64,000 bases of DNA from NCBI RefSeq assembly GCF_003667705.1, contig NZ_CP033019.1, positions 1,922,001-1,986,000 of the forward strand, read 5' to 3'. Source of the stretch: Janthinobacterium agaricidamnosum (GTDB lineage Bacteria; Pseudomonadota; Gammaproteobacteria; Burkholderiales; Burkholderiaceae_D). Both the position numbers and the translations under genes were made by a program. Under the pieces are notes generated by a model, which was not told the DNA's origin, ran no database searches, and saw only the letters and a program-made list of their open reading frames with translations. Below are positions 50,266 through 59,894 of this stretch, piece after piece; the stretch's first letter is position 1, and each line of letters opens with the position of its first letter.

Positions 50266-50733
50266 ATGTATAACATTACCGTCAATGGCCAGCCCTTCGG
50301 CACCGAGGCCGACGCCGAAACACCGCTGCTGTGGGTGCTGCGCGACGAAGCCCATTTAAAAGGCACCAAGTTTGGCTGCGGCATCGGCATGTGCGGCGCC
50401 TGCACCGTGCACGTCGATGGGCGCGCCATGCGCTCGTGCATCACGCCGATTGCCGCCGTGGCCGGTTGTGCCATCACCACCATCGAAGGCCTTTCGCCGG
50501 ACGGCACGCATCCGCTGCAGCGGGCGTGGCTTGCCACGCAGGCGCCCCAATGCGGCTATTGCCAGTCGGGCCAGATCATGCAGGCGGCTACCTTGTTGAA
50601 AGACTATCCGCAGCCGACCGATGCGAATATCGATGCCGTCATGAGCGGCAACCTGTGCCGCTGCATGGCGTATGTGCGCATCCGCAAGGCGATCAAGCTG
50701 GCGGCCGGCATGCAGGAGGCGCCCGGTGTTTAA
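50266..50733 (+). CDS. [2Fe-2S] subunit of a molybdenum hydroxylase (IorA-like)
   Basis: 155 residues. First cluster: C38, C43, C46 and C58 in CGIGMCGAC and the SC after it; second cluster: C96, C99 (CGYC), C131, C133 (CRC). This is the small subunit of isoquinoline 1-oxidoreductase, nicotinate dehydrogenase and aldehyde oxidase type enzymes. It passes electrons from the Mo site to the cytochrome. Stop overlaps the GTG start of the large subunit by eight bases. Confidence 0.93.
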   Translation: MYNITVNGQPFGTEADAETPLLWVLRDEAHLKGTKFGCGIGMCGACTVHVDGRAMRSCITPIAAVAGCAITTIEGLSPDGTHPLQRAWLATQAPQCGYCQSGQIMQAATLLKDYPQPTDANIDAVMSGNLCRCMAYVRIRKAIKLAAGMQEAPGV

Positions 50734-53044
50734 GTTGCCGAAAGAAAATTCAGGGACCCGTGCTCCTTCGCCGGGCCGGCGCGGCTTCCTGATCGCCGCC
50801 GCCGGTACGGGGTTTACCCTGGCCTTCCTGCGCGCGGACAGCACCTTGGCCGCCGGCAAGCCGGCGCCCGCGCCACCGACAAAGTCCACCGCGCCCGATT
50901 TCGATCCCAGCATCTGGTTCCAGATCGGCCGGGACGGCATCGTCACCGTCAATATCGCCAAGGCGGAAATGGGCCAGCACATCGGCACGGCCCTGGCGCG
51001 CATCGTTGCCGAAGAGCTGGAAGCGGACTGGAGCAAGGTACGCCTGCATTACGTGGACACGGACCCGAAATGGGGCTTGATGGTGACGGGCGGCAGCTGG
51101 TCTGTCTGGCAGAACTTCGATCCGCTCAGCCGAGCCGGCGCGGCCGGGCGCCTCGCGCTGGTCGAGGAGGGCGCGCGCCTGCTGCGCGTGCCCGTGTCCG
51201 CCTGCCACGCCCGGCTGGGCGTCGTGCATGGCCGGGGGCGCTCGATCAGCTATGGCGACATCGTGCGCCGTGGCAAGCTGGCGCGCCAGTACACGCCCGA
51301 GCAACTGAAAGCCATCGTGCTGAAAACGCCGCAGCAGCGCAGGCTGATCGGCCAGCAGGTACAGGCGCTCGATATCCCCGCGAAAATCAATGGCACGGCC
51401 GTGTACGGCATCGATGCGCAGGTGGAGGGCATGCTGTATGCGCGTCCGAAGATCCCGCCCACGCGCTACGGTGCCAGGGTGGTCTCCATCGACGACTCGG
51501 CGGCAAAGAAAGTGAACGGCTATCTGCGCAGCGTGGTGCTGCAGGACCCCAGCGGCACGGTGCCCGGCTGGGTCATGGTGGTGGCCGAAACGTATGCGGC
51601 CGCCATGCGCGCGGCCGATCTGGTGCAGGTGAAATGGCGGGCCGGCGCGGCCGCCCACGTGTCGGAGCAGGATATCGTCAGCTATGCGGGCAAGCAGCTG
51701 GCCGACGCGAGCCTGGGCGCCCGCGTGGTCGACGATGATGGTGTGGAGCAAGCCTTCAAGGATGCCAGCTTGCAGCTGGAACGCCATTACACGACCAGCA
51801 CCGTGCTGCATTTCCAGCTGGAGCCCGTGAATGCGCTGGCCCAGGAAGTCGACGGCGTCTGGCATATCCATGCGGGCAATCAATGGCAATCGTTGATCCT
51901 GCCCGTGCTGGCGCAGGCGTTGAAGGTGCCGGAGAGCAAGGTCATGCTGCATACCTATCTGCTCGGCGGCGGCTTCGGTCGGCGCCTGAACGGCGATTAT
52001 TGCGTGCCGGCCGCGCTGGCGGCGCAAGCCGTGGGGCGCCCCGTCAAGATGATCTGCACGCGGGCCGACGACGCCCGTTTCGATTCGCCCCGTTCGCCGT
52101 CCGTGCAGCATGTGCGCATGGCGTTCGACGACGCCGGCAAGGTGTCGGCGATGGTGCACGAGGCCAGCGCGGGCTGGCCCACGCAAGCGATGATCCCCGC
52201 CTTGCTGGCCAAGGATAAGCAGGGCCATCCGTACGACCCGTTCGCCATCGCCGGCGCCGACCACTGGTATGCGGTGGGCGCGCAGCGCGTGCGGGCCGTG
52301 TCGAACGACCTGGCCAACAGCAGTTTCCGTCCCGGCTGGCTGCGCTCCGTGGGGCCGGGCTGGACGAATTGGGCAGTGGAAAGTTTCATGGACGAGGCGG
52401 CGCAGGCGGCCAAGGTCGACCCGCTGGCGTTTCGTTTGTCCTTGCTGCAGGCCACGGGGCGCAATGCGGGCAGCGCGCCGAATGCCGTCGGCGGCGCCGC
52501 GCGCCTGGCCCACGTGCTGCGGCGGGTGGCGGACAAGGCGGGCTGGGGCACGGCCATGCCGCCCGACACGGGCCTGGGCATCGCCGCCACGTTCGGCCAG
52601 GAACGCGACATGCCCACCTGGACGGCCTGCGTTGCCCGGGTGAAAGTGGACCGCAGCACTTGCATGGTGAAAGTCGAAAAGCTGTTCATGGTGATCGACG
52701 CGGGCAGCATCGTCGATCCCGACGGCGCGCTGGCGCAGGCGGAAGGGGGCGCTTTGTGGGGCGTGAGCATGGCCTTGCACGAAGGCACGGCTTTCCTCAA
52801 TGGCGAAGTGAAGGATACCAATCTGAACACTTACACGCCGTTGCGCATGGCCGACGTGCCCGAGCTCGACATTGAATTCGTGGCCAGCACGGCAACGTCG
52901 ACGGGCATGGGCGAGCCGCCCACGACGGCTGTGGCGCCCGCGATCGGCAACGCCATCTTCGCCGCCGTGGCCTCGCGCGTGCGGCATTTGCCGATCCGTC
53001 CGGAAGCCGTGCTGAAGGGGCTGGACCGGTACGGCGCCGTCTGA
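50726..53044 (+). CDS. Molybdopterin-binding subunit of the same hydroxylase (IorB-like)
   Basis: 772 residues. A Tat signal ([18 protein letters not shown]) indicates folded export to the periplasm, agreeing with the cytochrome partner. The body shows [12 protein letters not shown], a hallmark of the IorB branch, and later [20 protein letters not shown] and [21 protein letters not shown], the Mo-cofactor and active-site Glu region (GEPPTT). Likely substrate: an N-heterocycle or aldehyde; not decidable. The GTG start at 50726 has AGGAGG seven bases upstream and overlaps the small-subunit gene, supporting coupled translation. Confidence 0.92.
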   Translation: MFKLPKENSGTRAPSPGRRGFLIAAAGTGFTLAFLRADSTLAAGKPAPAPPTKSTAPDFDPSIWFQIGRDGIVTVNIAKAEMGQHIGTALARIVAEELEADWSKVRLHYVDTDPKWGLMVTGGSWSVWQNFDPLSRAGAAGRLALVEEGARLLRVPVSACHARLGVVHGRGRSISYGDIVRRGKLARQYTPEQLKAIVLKTPQQRRLIGQQVQALDIPAKINGTAVYGIDAQVEGMLYARPKIPPTRYGARVVSIDDSAAKKVNGYLRSVVLQDPSGTVPGWVMVVAETYAAAMRAADLVQVKWRAGAAAHVSEQDIVSYAGKQLADASLGARVVDDDGVEQAFKDASLQLERHYTTSTVLHFQLEPVNALAQEVDGVWHIHAGNQWQSLILPVLAQALKVPESKVMLHTYLLGGGFGRRLNGDYCVPAALAAQAVGRPVKMICTRADDARFDSPRSPSVQHVRMAFDDAGKVSAMVHEASAGWPTQAMIPALLAKDKQGHPYDPFAIAGADHWYAVGAQRVRAVSNDLANSSFRPGWLRSVGPGWTNWAVESFMDEAAQAAKVDPLAFRLSLLQATGRNAGSAPNAVGGAARLAHVLRRVADKAGWGTAMPPDTGLGIAATFGQERDMPTWTACVARVKVDRSTCMVKVEKLFMVIDAGSIVDPDGALAQAEGGALWGVSMALHEGTAFLNGEVKDTNLNTYTPLRMADVPELDIEFVASTATSTGMGEPPTTAVAPAIGNAIFAAVASRVRHLPIRPEAVLKGLDRYGAV

Positions 53045-53205
53045 TGCGGAGGCGTGGCGAATTTGACGTGCGCCGCGCGCGAACGGACGCAGGCTGGTAC
53101 ACTGAGGCTTGCCGCTCAGGGCGCGCAGGCGGTGCCCGTTCCGGCAAGATCAACGCAACAGCAGCTTGATGTCAGTCCGATTTCAGCTCGATAGCGGAGG
53201 CAGCC

Positions 53206-53871
53206 ATGCAAGAACAATTTGTCAGCATCACGGCCGATGAACTTCAAATGGACGGCGTGCTTGAAATGCCCGAGCGGCCCGTGGGCATCGTCCTGTTTGC
53301 CCACGGCGCGGGCGCCGATAGCGACTATCTGGGCGCCTCCAGCCACGCCACTTCCCAGGATTTTTTGCGAGCGGGCATCGCCACCTTGCGCTTCGATCAG
53401 GGCGGTATCGAGCCTGGCGGCGGCAGCAATGGCCACGCCTACTTCGTGCGCAGCGATATCGTGCTGCTGGCGCGCCAGCTGGAAAAAGCCCTGAGCTGGC
53501 TGCAAATCGACCAGTCCACCCGACGCTTGCCCTGCGGCCTGTATGGCTATGGCACCAGTGCGGCTGTCGTGATGCAGCTGGCGGCCTGGCGCAGCGCGGA
53601 GATCGCCGCGCTGGCCGTGTGCGATGGCCAGGTGGAAATGGCGGGCAAGGCGGCGCTGGAAAACGTGCGCGTGCCATCGTTGCTGATCGTGGGCGGGCGC
53701 GACCCCGACGTGGCCGGCCTGAACCGCATGGCGTTTGCCACCTTGCGCTGCGACAAGCAGCTGGAACAGATCGCCGCACCTGGCGGCCCCGACACGCGCC
53801 ACCAGGCGGCCCTGCTGGCCACGGACTGGTACACGCGCCATTTCAACGGGCATACCAGCACGGCGCAGTAA
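53206..53871 (+). CDS. Dienelactone-hydrolase-like alpha/beta hydrolase with altered nucleophile site
   Basis: 221 residues of the family found fused to phosphoribosyltransferases. The fold is visible: GIVLFAHGAGADSD, a TLRFDQGG segment, then the elbow LYGYGTSAAVVM, where the normal GxSxG (GASTGAAAA-type) would have the nucleophile. Here the Ser position is Gly and a Ser follows two residues later. The final catalytic His region is also unclear (GGPDTRHQ). The protein may be a non-catalytic or altered hydrolase. No signal peptide. Confidence 0.75.
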   Translation: MQEQFVSITADELQMDGVLEMPERPVGIVLFAHGAGADSDYLGASSHATSQDFLRAGIATLRFDQGGIEPGGGSNGHAYFVRSDIVLLARQLEKALSWLQIDQSTRRLPCGLYGYGTSAAVVMQLAAWRSAEIAALAVCDGQVEMAGKAALENVRVPSLLIVGGRDPDVAGLNRMAFATLRCDKQLEQIAAPGGPDTRHQAALLATDWYTRHFNGHTSTAQ

Positions 53872-53877
53872 TTCAAT

Positions 53878-53929
53878 CAGGCAAATGCGTCAGGCAAATG
53901 CGTCAGGCAAGTGCGTCAGGCAAGTGCTT
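53878..53929. repeat. 13-bp tandem repeat, four copies
   Basis: CAGGCAAATGCGT occurs twice identically (53878-53903), then twice with an A-to-G change (53904-53929), the last with one further change. It fills the gap between the convergent hydrolase and fghA genes and runs to the last base of the fghA stop codon. Confidence 0.88.
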
Positions 53930-54798
53930 CAGCCAAGGGTGCGCAGATTCCGCGCATGGAAGCGCACATGCTCTTCCATGAAGCTGGCGATGAAATAATA
54001 GCCGTGGTCATAGCCGGCATGGCGGCGCAGCTGCAGGGGCTGGCCGGCGTCGCGGCATGCCGCTTCGAATACCTCGGGGAACAGTTGCTCGGGCAAAAAC
54101 TTGTCGGCCAGGCCCTGGTCGATCAAGATGCCGTTAGGAAACAGTGCCGGTTGGCCTTGCAGACCGCGCATCAGCGCGCTGGCATCGTACGGCTGCCAGT
54201 TGGCTGCGTTGCTGCCCAGGTAGCCCGTAAACGCTTTCTTGCCCCACGGACATTGGCTCGGCGCGGCGATGGGGGCGAAGGCGGAGACGGAGCGGAACAG
54301 TTCCGGATTGCGCAGGGCCAGCACCAGCGCGCCGTGGCCGCCCATCGAATGGCCGAAGATGCCCGTGCGTTGCGCATCGATAGCCAGTTCCTGCTCCAGC
54401 AGCGCGCGCAATTCCAGGATGTAGCTGTACATGCGGTAGTGGCGGCTCCAGGGCGCCTCGGTGGCGTCCACGTAAAAGCCGGCGCCCGCGCCGAAATCCC
54501 AGGCATCCGTCTCGCCCGCGATGTTGGCGCCACGGGGGCTGGTGTCGGGGGCGATCAGGATCAAGCCTTCCTCGGCCGCCACGCGCTGCGCACCGCCCTT
54601 GATCATGAACGTTTCTTCCGTGCAAGTCAGGCCCGCCAGGTAAAACAGGGCGGGGCGTTTGGTGGTGACGGCGCTGCCTGGCGCCGTGTCGGGAATGAAG
54701 GCCGAGAAACGCATGGGCAAGCCGATGGCTTGCGCGTCGTGGCGATAAAAGCGTTGTACGCCGCCAAAACAGGCGTGTTCACTCAACAGTTCCAGCAT
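53929..54798 (-). CDS. fghA: S-formylglutathione hydrolase
   Basis: 289 residues, esterase D family. Motifs: FYLAGLTCTEETF (with the conserved Cys), APDTSPRG, WDFGAGAGFYVDAT, nucleophile elbow GHSMGGHGA, and the catalytic His in HAGYDHGYYFI. It converts S-formylglutathione to formate and glutathione in formaldehyde detoxification. No adhC/frmA gene is in the window, so the pathway's dehydrogenase is elsewhere. Its stop sits on the edge of a 13-bp tandem repeat. Confidence 0.94.
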   Translation of the reverse strand: MLELLSEHACFGGVQRFYRHDAQAIGLPMRFSAFIPDTAPGSAVTTKRPALFYLAGLTCTEETFMIKGGAQRVAAEEGLILIAPDTSPRGANIAGETDAWDFGAGAGFYVDATEAPWSRHYRMYSYILELRALLEQELAIDAQRTGIFGHSMGGHGALVLALRNPELFRSVSAFAPIAAPSQCPWGKKAFTGYLGSNAANWQPYDASALMRGLQGQPALFPNGILIDQGLADKFLPEQLFPEVFEAACRDAGQPLQLRRHAGYDHGYYFIASFMEEHVRFHARNLRTLG

Positions 54799-54854
54799 GA
54801 ATTCTCCTCGTTAATTGCACAGTATAGCCAGAGCGGCGCGGGGCCGGCACGGGA

Positions 54855-55718
54855 TCACCCCAGCATGGCCGCTAATGCAGGCAAGATGTCTTGTGCCGGG
54901 GCATCGGTCTTGAATGCCAGCAAATGGTCGGCGCGCGTCTTGCCCATGTTGATGGCGGCCACGGGCTTGCCCGTCTCGGCCGCCATGCGGCACAGGCGAA
55001 AGCTCGAATACACCATGACGGACGAGCCCACCACCAGCAGGGCGCTGGCCGCGTGCATCTTGCTTTCGGCTTCGGCCGCGCAGGCGGCGGGTACGCCATC
55101 GCCGAAAAACACCACGTCGGGCTGCAGGGTGCCGCCGCAGCGGGGGCACACCGGCACGTGGAAGGTGGCCAGCTGGGACGGCTCCAGCAAGGCGTCGCCG
55201 TCGGGCGCCGGCGTGGCCGTGGCGCCCAGCATCCGGGGATTGTCGCGTTCGAGCTGATCCTGGATCAGGCGGCGCGTATGGCGGGTCCGGCAATCGAGGC
55301 AGATCACGCCATGTATGCTGCCGTGCAACTCCGTGACGGCGGCGCTGCCTGCCTGCTGATGCAGGCCATCCACGTTTTGCGTGACCAGGCCGCCGATGCA
55401 CTGGCGCTGGGCCAGCCGGGCGATGGCCAGGTGACCGGGATTCGGCATGGCGCGCGCCAGGGTCGGCCAGCCCACCATGCTGCGCGCCCAGTAGCGGCGG
55501 CGCACGGCTTCCTGGCGGCGAAAATCGGGGCCTTGTACGGGGGCATTGCCGCGCCGCACGCCTTCCGTGTCGCGGTAAGCGGGTATGCCGGACGCCGTGC
55601 TGATGCCGGCGCCCGTCAGCAGCAGCACGTCGGGATGGCGCTGCAGGAACTGCGCCAGCTGCTCGAGGGCGTGGTGCGCGCTGGCGGGCTGCTGGCTGGA
55701 TGAAGGAAAGTTGTGCAT
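54855..55718 (-). CDS. Sirtuin-type NAD-dependent protein deacetylase
   Basis: 287 residues. GAGISTASGIPAYRD binds NAD; TQNVDGLHQQAG and the catalytic His in HGSIHGV follow. Zinc is held by CLDC and CPRC about 50 residues apart, with VVFFGD after them. It removes acyl groups from lysines. The stretch between the two zinc knuckles is longer than in CobB, and the sequence fits the class II (SIRT4-like) group. Cytoplasmic. Probably independent of its neighbours, in the same direction as fghA with 56 bp between. Confidence 0.92.
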   Translation of the reverse strand: MHNFPSSSQQPASAHHALEQLAQFLQRHPDVLLLTGAGISTASGIPAYRDTEGVRRGNAPVQGPDFRRQEAVRRRYWARSMVGWPTLARAMPNPGHLAIARLAQRQCIGGLVTQNVDGLHQQAGSAAVTELHGSIHGVICLDCRTRHTRRLIQDQLERDNPRMLGATATPAPDGDALLEPSQLATFHVPVCPRCGGTLQPDVVFFGDGVPAACAAEAESKMHAASALLVVGSSVMVYSSFRLCRMAAETGKPVAAINMGKTRADHLLAFKTDAPAQDILPALAAMLG

Positions 55719-55766
55719 GATGCGCCATGCTAACCGAAAAGCGCGGCGCCGTTGCGAGGGCGAGGT

Positions 55767-56438
55767 TTACTCCAGTTTCATGCCGAAACGTTGCAGCCGT
55801 GGCTGCCAATGCTCCTCGATATTGGCCGAGACGAGGATGCGCTCGGCCTTGCCGATCAGCAATGCGCGGGGCACGAAGCCGAAATAGCGCGAGTCGGCGC
55901 TGTTGTCGCGGTTATCGCCCAGCATGAGGAAATGGTCGGGCGGCACCGTCACGGGAGCAAAGCTGCGCGCCGCCCCTGCGATTTGCGGCAAGACCTGGAT
56001 GCGGTGCTGCTCCGTCGCGTTGCGCTCGCTGATGCGCTGCGCCGTCAGCTGGCCCACGTGGGCGATGGTTTCGGGCGCCGTGTCGAGCGCCGTGTACTGG
56101 GCCGGCTGGCCATTGATGACCAGCTGCTCATTGCGCATTTCCACCGTGTCGCCGGGCAGGGCGATGATGCGCTTGATCAATCGCGTGCCGTCTTTCGGCG
56201 AGGAAAACGTAACGATGTCGCCCCGCTGCGGTTCACCGAGGCGCTGCAGCACGATGTCGGTGAGCGGCACTTTCAGGTTGAAGGCGAGGCGGTTGACGAA
56301 GACCACGTCGCCCTCGAGCAGATTGGGGCGCATGGACGCCGACGGGATGGGATTCCAGTCCGCCACGGCCGTGCGGAACACGCCGAACAGCAGGAGAAAC
56401 ATCAAAAAACCTTTGTTGGCGCGCATCCATGTGCTCAT
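55767..56438 (-). CDS. lepB: Signal peptidase I
   Basis: 223 residues, S26 family. N-terminal membrane segment (FLMFLLLFGVFRTAVADW), catalytic Ser in IPSASMRPNL, catalytic Lys in RLIKRIIALPGD, and box E GDNRDNSADSRYFGFV. It cleaves signal peptides outside the inner membrane. It has one membrane segment, shorter than E. coli LepB, and is not linked to lepA or rnc; it may be a second signal peptidase of the cell. Confidence 0.9.
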   Translation of the reverse strand: MSTWMRANKGFLMFLLLFGVFRTAVADWNPIPSASMRPNLLEGDVVFVNRLAFNLKVPLTDIVLQRLGEPQRGDIVTFSSPKDGTRLIKRIIALPGDTVEMRNEQLVINGQPAQYTALDTAPETIAHVGQLTAQRISERNATEQHRIQVLPQIAGAARSFAPVTVPPDHFLMLGDNRDNSADSRYFGFVPRALLIGKAERILVSANIEEHWQPRLQRFGMKLE

Positions 56439-56601
56439 GTCGGCTCTTTCGCTGGGCTGTGCCCGTGATGGTGTAGGGAGGCGCCATTGCTGCTGGCGTC
56501 CTATGCACGATGCACGGCGAGGCTGAAGCCAGTCTTAAATCCAGCGCATGCGGGGCCGATGGCGTGACCGCTGTTGCGTGCACGCATCACCGTGTCAGCC
56601 A

Positions 56602-56847
56602 TCAGGGATGGCGGCACGGCGCTTGCGTGTCGTCGTTGCCGTTCGGCAGGCGCTTGCCATGCATTTCATCCCACAGTTCGCCCAGCGCCACCAGCAGGCC
56701 GCCGGCCACGAGGGGGATCGCCACCAGCCATGGAATGCTGTCGAGCCAGGGACCCAGCACGATGGCCGAGGCCACGGCGATGACAAGGGCGCTGCACCAG
56801 AAACGGCGCGGATGCCGGAGCGTGAACAGGTAATGAAGGTGCTTCAT
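56602..56847 (-). CDS. Small two-segment membrane protein
   Basis: 81 residues: cytoplasmic basic start (LHYLFTLRHPRRFW), two membrane segments (about 18-35 and 39-58), then the acidic LGELWDEMHGKR tail. Not recognised. AGGAGG precedes the ATG. The start overlaps the stop of the 83-residue membrane protein upstream (ATGA), so they are produced together. Confidence 0.7.
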   Translation of the reverse strand: MKHLHYLFTLRHPRRFWCSALVIAVASAIVLGPWLDSIPWLVAIPLVAGGLLVALGELWDEMHGKRLPNGNDDTQAPCRHP

Positions 56848-57095
56848 ACATCCTCCTTGGTGAGCATGCGGAACAGCCGGGCGGCCAGGATGCTGCTGAC
56901 GGCGATGACGATGCAACCGTCCAGGAAAAACAGCACCTTGCCCACCAGGTGCATGCCCTGTATCAGGTAGGCGGGCAATTCCTGCGCTTCCGCCCATTGC
57001 GTCATGCGTGCCAGCACGATGGCGGCGGCAAAGATGACGAGGGCCAAGGCCAGCACCAGCAGCACATGTTCGAACAGGCGTAGCCGCAGTTTCAT
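56844..57095 (-). CDS. Small two-segment membrane protein, coupled to the 81-residue one
   Basis: 83 residues: basic start (MKLRLRLFEH), membrane segments at about 10-29 and 53-73, with MTQWAEAQELPAYLIQGMHLVGK between, which resembles the YqhA or succinate-dehydrogenase-anchor sort of small protein, without heme His evidence. Function unknown. Its stop overlaps the next gene by four bases. It lies 125 bp beyond the oleate hydratase stop, in the same direction. Confidence 0.7.
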   Translation of the reverse strand: MKLRLRLFEHVLLVLALALVIFAAAIVLARMTQWAEAQELPAYLIQGMHLVGKVLFFLDGCIVIAVSSILAARLFRMLTKEDV

Positions 57096-57220
57096 GTTGG
57101 ACTTGGCAAGGTAGGGAAGATTCCCGGACCTTGACGTTATCAGTCCGATATCGCCGTGCTTTGCGCTGTCACAAAGGCGCGCCCGATAGGATGAAAACGA
57201 CGTTGGCGCGGGAAAATGGC

Positions 57221-58795
57221 TTATGTGAAGGCCTTGATGACGGCATCGAGCTTGACCTTCAGCGACTTGTCGTGCGCGTGGATGGCCGGCACGTCGCGCT
57301 GCACGCCGAGCAGCTGGTAGACGGCCGTCTGCGCCGCGCGCACCGAGTATTCCACGGTAAACACGACATCGTCGGCGATTTCCACGAACTGGCTCACGAA
57401 GGCCAGGTTGACGGAGCCGGCCGGCACGGGCAGCGGGCGGTCGCTTTTTGCGCGGGGCATGAACATGCTGGTGATGTAGGGCATGCGGCAGGGAATGCAG
57501 TTGGCCGTGGCCATCATGTCGAGGTCGAAATTCAGATGGCCGCACAGCTCGCGCAGGATTTCCTCGCCGCTGCAGTCGGACATGGGCTTGGCGACGAAGT
57601 TGCCGATGCGGTCGGGGTGCAGCGCATAGCCCCAGAACACTTGCACGCCCTCGGGCTGGCCCGCGAAATGCGGCTGGTGCGCCAGCACGATGGACATGAA
57701 CCAGTTGCTGTCCTTGAAGGTGACGAGGCCGCCCGTGCCCGCGCTGTTGCCCGTGAATTGTTCCATCCTGTCGAAGAAGGCGCTGTCTTTCAGGGTGACC
57801 GTGTACGAGGCCCAGTACGATTCGGGAATGCTGCTGTTGAAGGCGGCGGGGCGACCCAGTTGCGGGCGGCCCTCGGCCAGCTTTTCCCACAGGCGCCAGC
57901 CGTGGCTGTCGTTCTTCGTGCGCTTGGCCGGCGCGCTGTGCATGCTGCCATAGCTCGATGCATCCGTCATCGAGGCATTCTGGAAAAAGACCAGGTCGCC
58001 GGCAGCGACAGGAATCACGTCGGCCATGCCGCGGCGCTGGCAGGCAATGGCGGTGGCGCTCAGGCGGCCTTCGGATTCCTGCACTTCGATATCGGTTACC
58101 GCGCAATCCATGATGACGTTCACGCCTTGCTCCTGCAGCCACGCGACCAGCGGGCGCACCAGCGAATCGTACTGGTTGTAGACGGTGCGCTTGACGCCGG
58201 CCAGCGTCTCGATGCGCGAAAATTCCATCATGAAACGGTGCAGATAGCGCTTGAACTCGACGGCGCTGTGCCAGGGCTGGAAGGCGAACGTGGTGGCCCA
58301 CATGGTCCAGAACTTGGTGTCGAAAAATGCGGGCGAGAGCCAGTCCGTGATGGCGCTGCTGCCCAGAACGTCTTCATCGGCTTCCGTCAGCTTCAGCAGT
58401 TCCAGCCTGTCCTGCATGGAAAAGCCCATGCTGCTGACGTCGACCTTGAAACGGTTGCGGTCGACGAGGCGCGCGCGCGAGTGGGGAATATGCCGTTCGT
58501 TGAAGGCGATGGTTTCGTCGTAGACGCTCTGGCCCGCATGCTCGAGCGAGGGGATGCTCTTGAACAAGTCCCACGTGCATTCGTAATTGTCGGTGGTCAG
58601 CATGCGCCCGCCGCGCAAGGTGTAGCCATCCTCGGCATTGCCGCCGCCATCGAGGCTGCCGCCCGTCACGGGCGCCGCTTCGAAGATGGTGATGTTGCTG
58701 CCTTGCATGCCGCCGTCGCGTATCATGAAGGCGGCCGCGGCCAGCGAGCCGATGCCGCCGCCGACGAGGTAGGCTTTTTTATCTGTATTGTGCAT
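57221..58795 (-). CDS. ohyA: Oleate hydratase (myosin-cross-reactive antigen family)
   Basis: 524 residues. FAD-binding start AYLVGGGIGSLAAAAFMIRDG, then the family blocks GGSLDGGGNAEDGYTLRGGRML, NYECTWDLFKSIPSLE, DETIAFNERHIPHSRARLVD (with the acidic active-site residue) and WTMWATTFAFQPWHSAVEFKRY. The enzyme adds water to the cis-9 double bond of unsaturated fatty acids, giving 10-hydroxy acids; FAD keeps the fold but is not consumed in net. The size is a little smaller than in Gram-positive members. Role: detoxifying or modifying host or environmental fatty acids. Monocistronic. Confidence 0.93.
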   Translation of the reverse strand: MHNTDKKAYLVGGGIGSLAAAAFMIRDGGMQGSNITIFEAAPVTGGSLDGGGNAEDGYTLRGGRMLTTDNYECTWDLFKSIPSLEHAGQSVYDETIAFNERHIPHSRARLVDRNRFKVDVSSMGFSMQDRLELLKLTEADEDVLGSSAITDWLSPAFFDTKFWTMWATTFAFQPWHSAVEFKRYLHRFMMEFSRIETLAGVKRTVYNQYDSLVRPLVAWLQEQGVNVIMDCAVTDIEVQESEGRLSATAIACQRRGMADVIPVAAGDLVFFQNASMTDASSYGSMHSAPAKRTKNDSHGWRLWEKLAEGRPQLGRPAAFNSSIPESYWASYTVTLKDSAFFDRMEQFTGNSAGTGGLVTFKDSNWFMSIVLAHQPHFAGQPEGVQVFWGYALHPDRIGNFVAKPMSDCSGEEILRELCGHLNFDLDMMATANCIPCRMPYITSMFMPRAKSDRPLPVPAGSVNLAFVSQFVEIADDVVFTVEYSVRAAQTAVYQLLGVQRDVPAIHAHDKSLKVKLDAVIKAFT

Positions 58796-58874
58796 ATTGT
58801 TCCCTGAATGTGATATTTGCCTATTTTATAACATTAGGGCAGAAGCGGCCTCACAATAGAGCAACTGCTCGGTT

Positions 58875-59417
58875 TTATTCCATGCCGGCGTGCTCGTTGC
58901 GCCGTTCAAAATACAGCAAGTCCGACCAGGCGCCCTGGAAATGCATGGCTTTTTCCGAGCGCCCATACTGGTGAAAGCCGTTGCGCTGCATGACCGCGAC
59001 CGAGCCCAGGTTTTGCGGCCGCGCCGTCGCTTCCAGGCGCCACAGTTCCAGTGGACCGAACGCTTCTTCCAGCAGCAGGGCCACGACGCGCGTGGCGTAG
59101 CCGCGTCCGCCGAATCGTTCGCCGATGCGGTAACCGAGCGCTGCCTTGTTGAAATACGGGCGCGTGACGGCCGTCAGGTTGACCCTGCCGATGATTTGTC
59201 CGTCCAGCCTGGCCAGATACTGGTAGGCGCGGTCCTGCTCGCGCTCGCGCTGCGCCTGCTCGATGGCGGCGGCGATGGCTTCCTGGCTATAGTAGGACGG
59301 CGCCCGGGCCGTGACCCAGGATTCAAAATAGGCGCGGTTTTCCAGTTCGAAGGCGAGCAAGGCGGAGAGGTCGGCGCTGGTCGGAGGGGACAATTGGAGG
59401 CGGTCGATGTCTGGCAT
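58875..59417 (-). CDS. GNAT-family N-acetyltransferase (RimJ/RimL-like)
   Basis: 180 residues, acetyltransferase_3 type: early FELENRAYFESW, middle GRVNLTAVTRPYFNKAALGYRI and acetyl-CoA loop ERFGGRGYATRVVALLLEEAF, end LEATARPQNLGSVAVMQRNGF. Likely acetylates an amine (ribosomal protein N-terminus, small molecule or antibiotic). Substrate unknown. Confidence 0.88.
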   Translation of the reverse strand: MPDIDRLQLSPPTSADLSALLAFELENRAYFESWVTARAPSYYSQEAIAAAIEQAQREREQDRAYQYLARLDGQIIGRVNLTAVTRPYFNKAALGYRIGERFGGRGYATRVVALLLEEAFGPLELWRLEATARPQNLGSVAVMQRNGFHQYGRSEKAMHFQGAWSDLLYFERRNEHAGME

Positions 59418-59500
59418 GGGATCTGGTCCGAAAGAGATGCGCCATTATAATCAGCTGGCGCATTCCGCCGCACACCCGTTTCTAACCATGAAGGAGCAGC

Positions 59501-59893
59501 ATGCTGTCCCATCTCTGCCTCGGCACCAACGACTTTCCCCGCGCCTACGCCTTCTATACGGCCTTGCTGGGAGAACTCGACCTGATCGAAAAATTTCATG
59601 ATCCGGCCAAGCCCTGGGCGGGCTGGATGGCGCGGCAGGCGCCGCGTCCCCTGTTCGTGCTGACGGCGCCGCACGACGGCTTGCCGGCTACGTCCGGCAA
59701 CGGCCAGATGACGGCCTTGCTGGCGTCCAGCCGCGCGCAGGTGGACCGCTGCCACCAGGCCGTGCTGGCGCTGGGGGCCGTGTGCGAGGGGCCGCCTGGC
59801 TTGCGCCCCCATTACCACGATAATTACTATGGCGCCTACTTCCGCGACCTCGACGGCAACAAGCTGTGCGTCTGCTGTCACGGCGAGGAGTAA
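59501..59893 (+). CDS. VOC-family protein, second copy
   Basis: 130 residues with vicinal-oxygen-chelate fold: LSHLCLGTNDFPRAYAFYTALL with the first His, and YHDNYYGAYFRDLDGNKLCVCCH at the end. Similar group to 12145-12516, sharing the NYYGA-F-DG block. AAGGAG before the ATG. Function unknown. Confidence 0.85.
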   Translation: MLSHLCLGTNDFPRAYAFYTALLGELDLIEKFHDPAKPWAGWMARQAPRPLFVLTAPHDGLPATSGNGQMTALLASSRAQVDRCHQAVLALGAVCEGPPGLRPHYHDNYYGAYFRDLDGNKLCVCCHGEE

Positions 59894-59894
59894 C

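Noticed and set aside
50750..52987. Open frame of about 745 codons antisense to the molybdenum subunit gene
   Set aside because: Shadow of a strongly conserved gene; no signal, motif or ribosome site of its own.
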